A DNA stretch of 64,000 nucleotides from Heracleum sosnowskyi (taxonomy: Eukaryota; Streptophyta; Magnoliopsida; Apiales; Apiaceae), in contig CM061241.1 in the NCBI GenBank assembly GCA_030848705.1, positions 79,431,178 through 79,495,177 of the forward strand. The letters are read 5' to 3'. Positions 10,401 through 20,190 of the stretch are shown here, piece after piece. A program made the position numbers and the translations under genes. The notes under the pieces were generated by a model. It saw nothing but the letters and a program-made list of their open reading frames with translations. It had not been told where the DNA came from and did no database searches. Each line of letters opens with the position of its first letter. Positions within the stretch are counted from its first letter, which is position 1.

Positions 10401-11022
10401 TCAAGACAATATTTCACTGACAGGATCTGGTATTGGGAATACACAAGAAAATCTTGATAAGTTAGAATCTGTTCAGTTGATTTTTCACAAGATCTTGAAG
10501 AAGCAGTTTCTGTTATATTTCATGAGTGATGGAAGAGTTTATAGAATTGGAGAATCTGATGTAAATCTCATATCATGGGAAGAACTTGAATATGTACTTT
10601 ATCTGTTAAAAGTTAAGAACAGACATACCCATAATGTTGCTCAAATCTTAAGAGAAAAGATGCTGAGATCAAAAGTGATGCTTGGAGGAGGAGAAGTCTC
10701 AAATGCTTATATTCCAAAGTATAGAGATCATACTGGAAAATTGGTGGAGATGAAGAGAAACAGTGCTAGATTTAAAACTGCACTGGGATTAAAAGTCTTA
10801 GAATTCAACTTAGAGTCAGATAAAGCTCAGTACATTCGGCTAGGGAATGATATGAAGAAGAACAGTATCTATTCTCTGAGGGCTGCCATATATCAAACTG
10901 GTGAAGGAGATCCAGAGTATAAGGAGCTGAAAGAGATTATGATAACTGAACTTGAGAATGCTGAGAGAAGACTGCTGATTGATTATCTCAGGACTGTGCC
11001 TGATATTGAAGAAGTCAAGTAA
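7405..11022 (+). CDS. Third ORF of SIRE-type element (the env-like position), 1205 codons
   Basis: An intact ORF from ATG 7405, downstream of pol, where SIRE-lineage elements carry an extra, often called env-like, ORF. Residues 1-200 look globular (SKLSATQIRTFWQTGAYD and VTPTTVRDALGLEDF). About 280-340 is highly basic (RKRMKKRRAHRAK), a likely nuclear localisation signal. About 380-600 is acidic and low in complexity. About 636-730 is a likely coiled coil. About 1020-1195 is a second folded region (FHKILKKQFLLYFMSDGRVY, then WEELEYVLYLLKVKNRH). I see no signal peptide or membrane helix, so a true envelope role is not supported. The function is unknown. It is fully open although pol is broken. 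Confidence 0.85.
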   Translation: MATTAFIASELEFVPNNYSAPVANENAPEAFHLIQSFLSNSDIGTALTAPSKLSATQIRTFWQTGAYDNGGESGSPSIIFQYEDNDYAVTPTTVRDALGLEDFNAFTISVGDSELVRMMNEIGYTGPLTKIGQLKRPFLRKEWSFFFDCITRAFGKKCTNWDAIPTDSLQIGYSLLYGSNFDIARLVLNNIGEKMLENRNVVYFSRFCQLIFSLCCPDIEILDEDVILSFKLHKRIFSDLINKDNKKGEVGPLMLPASVQQFLDNSQQQRVSTAEAGPSVSQPQRSKRSKVRAVKSVEAEVSNVDAVPQRKRMKKRRAHRAKSVAAASSADSETEADEENLHQRKRRLVANQLFGDIIANLDKEPEDTEAPTSENEEIVTTTVPSSTPAIVAEEAIPTAKDAANPETILMDFETEAPTSKADDVVEEAAAYSDSRIVDHEDTIPEADQASTELVELIASHTEIISIDFENGDEVDQIRVDPVPEAVAVHADATDNDHEDIIFLETLQQSVVEIVQREAEVTAPANSDVPQTVADQVPDATAQLIDEITAENVLEDIHREDDNAEASPVHSNSDVQVEVSDIQANSTEEREVQRAASEHYQNMYYNAWANADCIFPAQRAAEFLSDSVKKITNPDVLTSLQATVIQVKSLNNRFDENQQMLTSLRNEVSLRDLTLKADRTYYYTMFKQQARDSEEIKKRLGTVEDNQNAMSAQLTSISTALELLTSVLLSDDVKKGESVPSDKCKDTQTLRRRDDGNDGGNKGGDGKRLRSNDDRRLLSKRSNSGKGHVNSASGSRNKSLIISDKPSTDEEIAAKMFMAEHGKGITIEDIQAEEQMLAEEHKKNVEAGIYKKKEIKAPRKKEKGIVIKENVNSDQSLQYSRRPVIKNADKGKGKLVEEEQLPKKIYSTSDIAQVETRLPKSTSDAAQVDDTIEVKPASDKAQAVQTQLAPQLKGFLRPILSETLILQPVDFSQTRTVLGKESYDKSGLGSHREKRINNRSQDNISLTGSGIGNTQENLDKLESVQLIFHKILKKQFLLYFMSDGRVYRIGESDVNLISWEELEYVLYLLKVKNRHTHNVAQILREKMLRSKVMLGGGEVSNAYIPKYRDHTGKLVEMKRNSARFKTALGLKVLEFNLESDKAQYIRLGNDMKKNSIYSLRAAIYQTGEGDPEYKELKEIMITELENAERRLLIDYLRTVPDIEEVK

Positions 11023-11177
11023 AGTCTGACTGTAAGTTTTTAATATTTTCTATTCTAAGTCAAATTTAAACTCTGTTTTAAATTAAACTCTGTTATATGT
11101 TAAACACTGCATTTGTTAAAAGGTTTTGACATCATCAATTATATGTTTTAACTTGTACATTTTATTATGAACAAGTT

Positions 11178-11185
11178 GGGGGAGA
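11178..11185 (+). other. Polypurine tract of copia element 1
   Basis: GGGGGAGA one base before the 3' LTR is the expected plus-strand primer site. Confidence 0.85.
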
Positions 11186-11186
11186 T

Positions 11187-11735
11187 TGTTAGATATAATT
11201 GCTAATGTTTGTTTATCAGTGTTTAAGCAACAGGTACTGACAAGAGTTTATCAGAAGCCAGTCAGAGTTTAGTTAAACTCTGACAGGGTAAAGAGTTTAA
11301 TTGAAGCCGGTCAGAGTTTATTTAAAGTCTGACAAGGTGAAAGTTGAATTAGCTGTCGGTGCAGAATTGAAGATTCTAGAAGCAATATATTCTGAAGATG
11401 GAAAGAAGCAGAATATATTGATACAGCTAAGGAGATTGGAATAGAAGACTGAAGCAATTCTTAATTGATATGAATTATATAGCTAACTTATAGGAATATC
11501 AATTAGAGATGGATTGTATGTAGCTGTGTACTATATAAACACAGATAGGTTATCCCTAGAAGGGACGCGTGAATATTGATATATTATTCTTGTAACCTAG
11601 AAGCTCTTTGTGATTCATTAACATCATAAAGAGAGAAGCTGTTAATACGATTACAGTTTTATTGATTCATAAACAGTGTTTTTAATTATTGTTATTCTCA
11701 TACATACTTGATTATATTGTGTATTCGGCCTAACA
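11187..11735 (+). repeat. 3' LTR of the first copia element
   Basis: 549 bp, same ends and length as the 5' LTR, with no difference seen when compared by eye. It is followed by the AGCAG target duplication at 11736-11740. Confidence 0.95.
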
Positions 11736-12169
11736 AGCAGGTGGTCCTTCCTGACACAGTTAACGTCTTATGGCAGGACAAGTTGGACTTTCAGCAAGGG
11801 GTAACTGTGTAAAAATAGGTGTGTGCACTAGTTTGTATAGGGCTTATATATATCATGCACATCCTATTGTTAGCTGTAGAAGAGAGATACACATAGTTAT
11901 TTGCTAAGCTCTTTTCTCTGTAAGCAAGCAAGTTCAAACTGTTCTTGTTTAGAAGCCAGAAATTCTATTGTGAATTTCTTGGAAAGCTGTAGTATTTAAT
12001 TTGCTTATACAAAGTAGATTAAAGTGATTGTGTGTGTTATTTACTTTCTGCATATTACATATCATAATCATATACAGTCTGTTACTTAGTTTTCAAGAAT
12101 CGAAAAATATATCAAACTATCCATTCACCCCCCCCTCTGTCTAGTTTCTAGTAGTATTCATTTCTAACA
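11736..12169 (+). mobile_element. Right part of the interrupted older LTR
   Basis: Continues the sequence broken at 669. It holds a TATA-like stretch (CTTATATATATCATG, about 11849-11863) and ends with a C-rich run and TTTCTAACA, the usual look of a copia U5 end. No primer binding site follows; the next bases belong to the minus-strand transposon pseudogene. It is therefore a solo LTR or a 3' LTR in plus orientation. Confidence 0.6.
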
Positions 12170-14414
12170 AAGAACAACAAGATCATTCGTCTGGGCTTTT
12201 GCAACAACATTATTCGCCTGAATGTCTTCGCACATGTAGCTGTTTTTTTCTTGATGTCCCGGATCATTTTCATGGCATCATTTCCAAATTGGGACCAATC
12301 TAGGTTTGGAAACTTCTCGTAAGTGGATTTGAGGTAATCATAGATTCCTCGATCATAACTGACTCTAAACTTCTCCCGCTTGGCAGCAATCCGAGTGGCC
12401 CTTTCTGTAGCAATGAGCGTCTCCATCTTAAGCTAAAACACATTAGCCTTCTCGGCTTGAGATGTAACAAACGCCTTTTCCATATTTTCCACAGCGTCCA
12501 GGTTGGGAATGGTTGTATTGAGCTACTCACGTTCTTTCAGCAATTTGGTTTCAGCGGCCTTTAGCTTCTTATTAGCCTCAGCTAGAGCTTTGATGGAGTC
12601 TTTAAGCTAGCGGTCAGCTTCTGATCACCTCTAGCAACTTCAACTATTTTCTTACCATGCTTCGGGGAATAAAAGAAACTTCGGGCATAGACCAGGGTCT
12701 TAGCACAAGCAGAATCAACTAAGCTTAGCTTATCCCATTCAATTATGGTTTCCTCAGGAATTTGATTTGTAATCATATTGAAGAGCTTTTGTGTACATGG
12801 GTCAAGGCTTTCATCAATGGCTACAGCTGCTTGTTTGGCTTTCTGAGCAAGTCGGGAACCTAAAGCTCTTGCTGAGTCCAAAGCTACGAGATGAAACTTT
12901 CTCTTGGAAATGATAGAAGTCTTTTCCTGGCCAGCTGAAGTGATCTTAACCTTTGATATTGGAGAGGCTACAATGAGAGGAAGATCTTTGTCCTCATCCC
13001 CAAATAAATCATCATAGCTGGCTGATTGGTTGATGAAAGAGGGAACACCGAAAGCCATCCCTGAAAGGCAAATTATGACAAAAAAATTATATGTGATATA
13101 AGCGTATGAAATGATAAATGTACACTTGAAGGATAACACAAGTAATGATATAAAATGGATGCACATGGAATGATATATGGGATACAAAAGAAACTCTATT
13201 TTACTAGAAGCTTCAGCTTCAACACCTATAGCTGTAGCTAAAATGGAGGTACCTCCACTTGAAACAAAACCACACTTGCGAAAGTTCGTAGGGGTAAGCA
13301 GGCTGGAGCCATCTCCTAATTCCTCTGATAATATGAGGGCTTCTCTTGCTCGCTCTAAAAGTTGTCCACGTAAAGGTATTTTTGCAGGAATCTCTACAGG
13401 AAGTTAGGTGTGAACACAGAATAAGCAAGCATGATGGTAATAGTTCATTTAAAGTTAATGAAATATTAAAAAAGGCACTTACCGGGGGATCTATTAAATT
13501 GAGTCCTATAAGATGGACAATCATAACAATACAAGAATTATTTTATCCAGTTGGTCATCCCTCGCTTATTGCCTTTGATGCATTGACCATCATGCACACT
13601 CCAGGCAGCTAAATAGAAGAAGCTTGAATCTCTCTAGTCTGCTTTAGCTTATAAAAATATCTGAGCTCATGGGCGGATAACCTCTTGTCAAATTTTATGT
13701 CATACAGAATGAACATGCACATCGTCATTCGGTATGAATTGGGTGTCAATTGAAGAGGGGTTATGTCATACAGCTTCAGGATCTCATCGATGAAGGGATG
13801 AATAGATAGTGATAACCCTATTCTGAAGAATATCGTTGATAGCACGACTGAGGGGAAGGTTTGATCTGGCTCAAAATTGTCAAAGCGATGACATCTCTCG
13901 CCAGGTGCATGTACCACAAGGCGGAATCTAGGTTCAAACCTCAAGAGCAAATTCTCCAACTTGTTGGCATTCATGATAGAATCAAGGTTATCACAGGTCA
14001 AGGTGGTGCTATGAGTGTCAAAAGATTCTATGTCTGCAACATCAGCTTCTGTCTCAGCCTCGATTTCGGCTTCAACTAGGGAGGTTTCTTTTTGGACAGA
14101 ATGGAACAAGGACTGGAAGGAGGTTTCTTTCTCATCATCTTTGTCTTCTTCTGAGGAGAATTGAGCAAGTATGGCAGGTTTTGTACTCTTTATTTTATAG
14201 TAAAATGACTTGGTTTGAAGGGAAATTGGAACTTTTACAGGGTTCACCTCTTTTACCTTGGAACAAGTCCTAGCGCTAACACCTGAAGCTTGAGCAGAGG
14301 GTTCAGGCATAAAAATTTCATGCAAGGAAGAGGATGTGTCTTGTCCTCGATAGGTTCTAGAATCTCGTGAGTTGTAGACTCATGGGAGCTGGCAATAGTT
14401 TTCCCACTTGACAT
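12170..14414 (-). pseudogene. Decayed putative gypsy-type transposon protein gene
   Basis: Read on the minus strand from an ATG at 14414, which follows a CTTACAG acceptor-like site. The segment 14325-13609 contains RIGLSLSIHPFIDEILKLYD and then ITPLQLTPNSYRMTMCMFIL. I recognise this as the conserved region of the plant 'putative gypsy type transposon' family (PF04195-like). The segment 13076-12600 (MAFGVPSFINQSASYDDLFG onwards) and 12600-12148 (coiled-coil-like, ending near YEKFPNLDWSQFGNDAMK) look like later exons. It is broken: a frameshift near 14320, a stop between VFSL-type segments near 13610, and stops near 12525 and 12435. The older LTR is inserted in its 3' part. Confidence 0.6.
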
Positions 14415-16025
14415 CTGTAAGAGGAAAGGCGGGATGAAAAGGACATCGAAGGATTATTTTATGAAAGGTTTTAAGAACTAAGGCTCATCTAATGTGCACG
14501 AGTAGAGGCCTGTTAAGGCATGTAAGTCTAAACCTCAGAAAAGATCATTAAAGGGTAAACATCATAGAGTTTTTATGAATGATTTAATGGGGAATTGAAC
14601 TCAAGGCTTGGTGAAGGTTCATGGAGGTGCTCACTTCATGTGAGGTACAACCGTGGAAGAACCTAAGGCTATGAGATTATTTTAATTGATAAAGTCATCT
14701 ATCCGGTTCAATTATTACAAACAAACATGGAAGGTTGAAGGGATCAATGACAAATATGACATATAATATATCTATGTGTTGAAATAGACGGCATGTATGC
14801 ATGGTAAAACATATGAGTCGATTGGTTACACAAAGAATTTAAAGAGACACATCAACAAGCAATAAGCCCCATTATTTAGGGGTTTTGAAATTTCAATTGG
14901 TTCTAAGGCAAAATCGTGCAAAGAAGTATAAAATCAAAGTTTCAAGATCAAGCAAAGGAGATTTGTATACATAAAACATGGAATTATGCGGGTTCATATG
15001 CGAACATGTGTATCTATATATGCGTGTATGTATAGTACATGTAGGGATGCTAATACACATTGATTATAAGGAACAAAAATGGAGTTAGATTCATACCTTC
15101 AATGGATGTTGGGTTGGAAGTGATTAGAGCTTGATGGCCTCGTCGGAAAATGGTATTGCCTTGAAGCTTTGTGTCGAGGAAGAAAGAAATAGGCAGGAGA
15201 GATGTGTGTGTCTTGAACATGGGGAGAAAAATAAAAATGAATGGATGTGTGAATGTATATACTTGGAATCAACGGGTGACAGCTGGTGTCCTTTCGTTGG
15301 ATTACTAAAAGAAAAGAAAAAGAAGGTGGAACATCACATTTAGGATTATAAAAACTATTCTCGTCAGTGCCTTGATCCAATATAAATTGGTACGCAGACA
15401 TCTTGGCAAAAGGGATCCGATACATGAGACAAATCGAGACACCTCCCAAGTCCAGCCCCTCTATTTTTCATAAACCCTAAACCCCTAAAACAGTCACATA
15501 CATACAAATTACGCTCTATTATTCCAGAAAACCTCCGATTCGTGTTGTTACCAAATTCCTCCAACAACACGTATATACCATTCAATATTATTGGGATTCT
15601 ACGTACAACCTTACCTGCTTCACATGAAGCTTCTTAGATAAGGGGGATTAGAGTGGCGAAAGCATATCCAGTGGTCCAAATCCATCGAGAAGTTGTGAAA
15701 GTTTAAAGAGTTGAAATCCGAATAGGGTAACAACGGAGGAGTTGCGTAAGTATATATTATGACATTATGTACACAAACAAGAGGAGAGTAGAAAGAAGTA
15801 AACGAACAATTGTCATCACATTCAGACACAATTGGATGCAAAAAGAAAGAAATTGCACCTTAAATAGAGGAAGACATAAAAGTAGATGGAGAAATGGAAG
15901 GGTCACGACGATGGTGTACTGGCAATGAGTGTGTTTTATCGCAGTGTTTTAGAGGGGCATACTAGTAATTCTATCCTGAATAAAATGTTTCCCCAAAAAG
16001 TTGATGTTCAAGTATTAGATATATA
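14415..16025. other. Intergenic stretch without recognised genes
   Basis: Only short unsupported ORFs. There is a telomere-like AAACCCTAAACCCC at about 15472-15485 and a (TG/TA)-rich patch near 15000-15060. Bases 15946-16023 resemble a piece found again in each unit of the 20-22 kb tandem array (shared AATAAAATGTTTCCCCAAAA and TATTAGATATATA). Confidence 0.6.
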
Positions 16026-16055
16026 ACTAGCTCCTTAACCCGTGCAAGACACGGG
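16026..16055 (-). mobile_element. Helitron-like 3' terminus, minus strand
   Basis: On the minus strand a hairpin (CCCGTG/CACGGG stem, 16039-16055) is followed after about 8 bases by CTAGT at 16030-16026, the hallmark of a Helitron 3' end. The element should extend to the right. I could not fix its 5' TC end. Confidence 0.6.
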
Positions 16056-19000
16056 CATGCTTTATATCACATATTTTATATTTGATTGGAACGGACCGCT
16101 AGTTTTATTATTGTAGATTTATAAATATTGTTTTATGCAGTCTTATATTAATCACTATCTATTAGAACATAGCACATACATAAACATGCATCGCTTGCAA
16201 TGGTTGAAAATTGTGTCTACTAAACTACCAGATGACTTCTTTTGACTACTAATGCAGGACATGCTTCGACCTCCTCTACTCACGAGGGGTAGTATTCAGA
16301 ATCAGGTGAAATATAAGTTCTTCAAGATTCTGTAGCCAAGAAATGCAACAAAGGTGACAACGGTTGTGGGCGCCGAGGAAAAATTAATATTTTGAGCTAA
16401 AGCCATACATCACGTCTCACAGTGAATTAGTGGTTATTTCCATCGATGTCAATACAAGTAGAATCTATTTTTTGAAGGAGGGACAAAAAGATGTCCGTTG
16501 AATCAAGCCTGCAAAAAAAATAAATCATGTTTAGACGTCGGAATGAAGCACTGCACATTAATAGAATAATGTTACGAGTGCTTGATTTGAAAGCAATCTT
16601 TAACATAAAAGTTGCAATCAAGCATGATTGCATGAGTAACAATCCTGCTACATATGGAATCAATTTGACCTAATTCTTCATTCGACTTTAAAATATATTA
16701 AGTTAGATGTATGTAGAAGTATGGTAAGTTTTAGAAATGGCAGTTGAGAAACCCCCAAATGAGAACTTTGTAAGCAGTTAGCAAACATCCAAGACACTTA
16801 ACTACTCAACTGAAAGCAAACTTTTTTTAGAGAAGTGAGAAAAGTGTTTGCGAGTTAAACAAGACAAATGAGAGATATAGATATTTTGAGTACAACATCG
16901 AAGTAGTTTGCACAAAACTTTGAGACATATCTAGTAAATGTATAGTATCGTATCGTAATGGCCACTTTTAGGTCTAGACCTGTTTAGAGCCAATGATCTA
17001 TGGAAGAGTGGAAGTTGAAGTTCAAAGAGCAGTGGGTTAGGTATAAGATACACATATAATACATGGGATAAAGTGAGATGACTATTTGACTTCAAATTAA
17101 ATTGTTGGACACATCTAAGAAGCAATTACATTTGACTTCAAATTAAATGGCTTGGACACATCTAAGAAGCAATTGCCAAGGCAACGGGTAAAATAGCTAT
17201 CTTCCTTGTTAAAAACCAGAGCTCCATAGTTAACCTCTGTTACCTTTATTATTTTGAAGAACTCTTTACAAACTTCACCATCAAACATCGATAATAAAAG
17301 AAATTGATATTAAGTCCATATTCTAATCACCATATAGTGGTCACGTTTTAGTGTTCCAACCAATCCACAAATTTAGACACCTCTAAAGAAAATAAACAAT
17401 TCCATGGTTAAAAAATTAATCCCTTATAGCTTTTGCACCTTTACACCCCATAAAGAAGTGATTAGTACCAGTATAAAATATATCAAACACCTACACACAT
17501 GGAAAAAATATGAGAAGCATACAGCTACAGTTTCCATAATCTTTCAGAGCAAACATGTAATCAATATATAAGTCATTTAAATTATCAAATCCTATGACTT
17601 ACATTCTGAAACCAATGTAGGGTGTAGGTAATTATGTGTTTGCATGAAATCTCGAGAATGAAGAAGTGTTGGCATAAGCAGGTGCAAGGTTAGCTCCCAT
17701 ACAAAACGTAAGTGCCTAAAGAGAGCCTTGCATCCTACTTCGCGTCTATCCTGAGCTAAATGAATAAAAGATACATAAAAATGGAGCAAATGAGAATTAT
17801 TAGACCATATAATCAACAGTGTGTGCCAATGAGATTGAGCAATATAGGGTATCATTTAGTCTTGATAACCAGTTATCAAATAATTAACATTATATTGATT
17901 TTTCACTTCTCAAGATATACATACAAGCAAAAATATATAAAAAAACATATTACGATAATAATTAATCAAAGCTGAATCACATACAGTACTAAAGAAAGAT
18001 TTAGAAGAACTAACTCTTTTGTTGACTAAAAACTATCTCATTAAAGTTCCAAATAAAAATGAAAAAAGTACTTAGTAAAAGTAAAAATGAAGAAAATAAT
18101 ACATCTTATGAGTTTTACTTACTCCTATCAACCGAAATATACCGCCCTATTTTCCAAATTCACCTAAAAGCGACACCTTGACTACATTCAAAAGCTACAA
18201 AAAACATATAAATAATTGAATCAGTCATCTTGCTAATAACTTGACTATGCAGTTACAGATTCAAGGTGTTAAAATAACTAAAAATAACATCGCTTTGATA
18301 TTCAACTCAAATCAGAGACCCAAACAACCCAACAAAGTAAAAGCTGTCATTAACAAATTTCAGAAGCCCAAACGTTGCCAAAATTTTGTAGCAATAAATA
18401 AGCAAACATGAGCAAGTTCGAGTTAATCGTGGAGTTGCACACTTTCTTCTAAACTAATATATCCTCCAACTGGCAACTACGTACAACAGGAAAAAAGGTT
18501 TCTCAAATCTTCTTCACATAAATAATATAATTAAAAATTATCATGTGACAGCCGAGAAAAAACAAGGAGCAATCTTCAGCCTAATTTGTACATTTGCACA
18601 AAATTCAATTGCAAGAGAAATACAAGTTCTGAAATTATTAGACAGGTATGTAATAGGAATGGTTGGGGCCATTATCAAGCACTCCCTTATTCTCATTTTC
18701 CGACATACGTAAGAACTCAATGTCATTCTAAATGCAGTAACTACATGTATGAGTTATCTGGTGTTGGAGCCAGGCGTTCTCAAACAGGTAAAATCCTAAG
18801 TAACCTCAATCTCACTTGCAGTATTAGAGTCAATAAGCCAAAAAACCACACTGATAACTAATGTGAATTCAAATTAAAGTCAATAATTGCTTATATAAAT
18901 TACTCAAATTTGTTCCTTGTTGTAAAATATGACGTATGCCTTTTGAGATACCAATATGTAAGAATTTTTTTTCAGAACCCTAATTGGTCCTGAAGTTGTC

Positions 19001-20190
19001 CATATTTGAACTAAATTGCCTGTTATCTAGTAATAAAGAACAAAAACTTTTACAGGACCCGTGATCTAATGAAGTTTCTCCAATTTCAAACTGAACACCA
19101 AAGTTGTCATTACCAAGTTGTGGTTTAACAATTGCTTTACAAATTGCCTAAATGCTATATTGTGAGTTTGCTTTTGTTACCTCAAAAATGTCAAAACTAC
19201 CCCGTGCATTAGTTATTGTGAGCCCCGTCAATCCTATAATGTACTTTTATAGTTTAATGATGGAAGAAAAATTTCGTGTCATCCTGTCATCAAGAGAATC
19301 TAGGCTCCAAAAGGTATATTCTATCATCAGATGATTTGAGAATGTTCCTATAGCGATATGCCCCTGCCACATGAAGTCCCTGCCCCAACCACACGAAGCA
19401 CACCAACAGATACCACCTATTACGGTAAAATAATATTTTAATAGCTGAAGACATTCAAACAAATCATTCACAAATCATGAAATCACTTATTCAAGATAGG
19501 TGCAGAATCTTTGAAATAGTTGTAAGAAGTTTGAGATAACATGAAATTCCATGCTACGGTACCACTAGAATTTATTAGACTTGAGATTGTTCATATTTTA
19601 ATAAGAGAAAATTAAGATGGAAACTACGTACTAATTGTACAACAGTTAATATAGAGCAAGGTGTGAAAGGATTTTACAATAATAGTGGTTCATATACATA
19701 CCATCAAATCAAGCTGCAACTTTGTAATGTCCAATTGTAGGGATAGTGACCAAAATTACATCTTTGCACAAAAATTGCATCTTTTGCCAACAACACTCAG
19801 ACCTACCATCAGAATAAGAGTAATCGTTATGGGCAAAGAAACTGGTGAAAAGCAGAGGACCACATAATTAATGAGAAATCGATGGGAAAAAGAATTACAT
19901 TCACTTAGACATTTTAGCAAGCACCCTTGATACATCCAATGACATCCCTAGTCAATGCTCGAGACATCTGTTTGCGCTACATAACTTAAGAGTTACATCG
20001 CTGATACATATATAGCTGTACATAACATGATAACAACCATGAGCTAAAACCAAAGACTAACCTTCGAATATGACAAATCTATTAATGGAAATAGGAGAAC
20101 ACGTGTGGTGTTAGCCAAAGAATAACGATGGCCCTGTCGATACCCCTTCTCTCAGTTTCGTTGCTCAATTGCAGGCACCTAAAAGTTAGC
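16056..20190. other. 4.1-kb stretch without recognised genes
   Basis: AT-rich and low in ORFs; none exceeds 100 codons or resembles a family I know. It is probably the body of the Helitron-like element that ends at 16026, perhaps with exon-like pieces on the minus strand (for example an acceptor-like TTGCAG and donor-like sites near 20050-20175). It holds a 46-bp tandem duplication at 17084-17175. Confidence 0.5.
17084..17175. repeat. 46-bp tandem duplication
   Basis: Two copies starting ATTTGACTTCAAATTAAAT at 17084 and 17130, each containing GGACACATCTAAGAAGCAAT. They differ by a few bases. Confidence 0.85.

Larger units (their letters stand above)
670..11735 (+). mobile_element. SIRE/Maximus-type Ty1-copia element, complete ends, RT region deleted
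   Basis: The element is 11,066 bp. Both LTRs are 549 bp, begin TGTTAG and end CTAACA, and I found no difference between them on reading through. The 5-bp target duplication AGCAG is at 665-669 and 11736-11740. Order: LTR, primer binding site, gag, protease-integrase, RNase H remnant, long spacer, third ORF, polypurine tract, LTR. Protease-integrase before RNase H marks the copia superfamily. The very long gag, 11-kb size and extra 3' ORF fit the SIRE/Maximus lineage. The reverse transcriptase domain is missing, so the copy is non-autonomous. Identical LTRs imply a recent insertion. Confidence 0.93.

Noticed and set aside
7405..11022. ORF3 as a true envelope protein
   Set aside because: No signal peptide, membrane helix or cysteine-rich ectodomain is visible; only the position fits.
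15472..15488. Telomere-like AAACCCTAAACCCC
   Set aside because: A single short occurrence, not an array; could be a promoter telo-box by chance.
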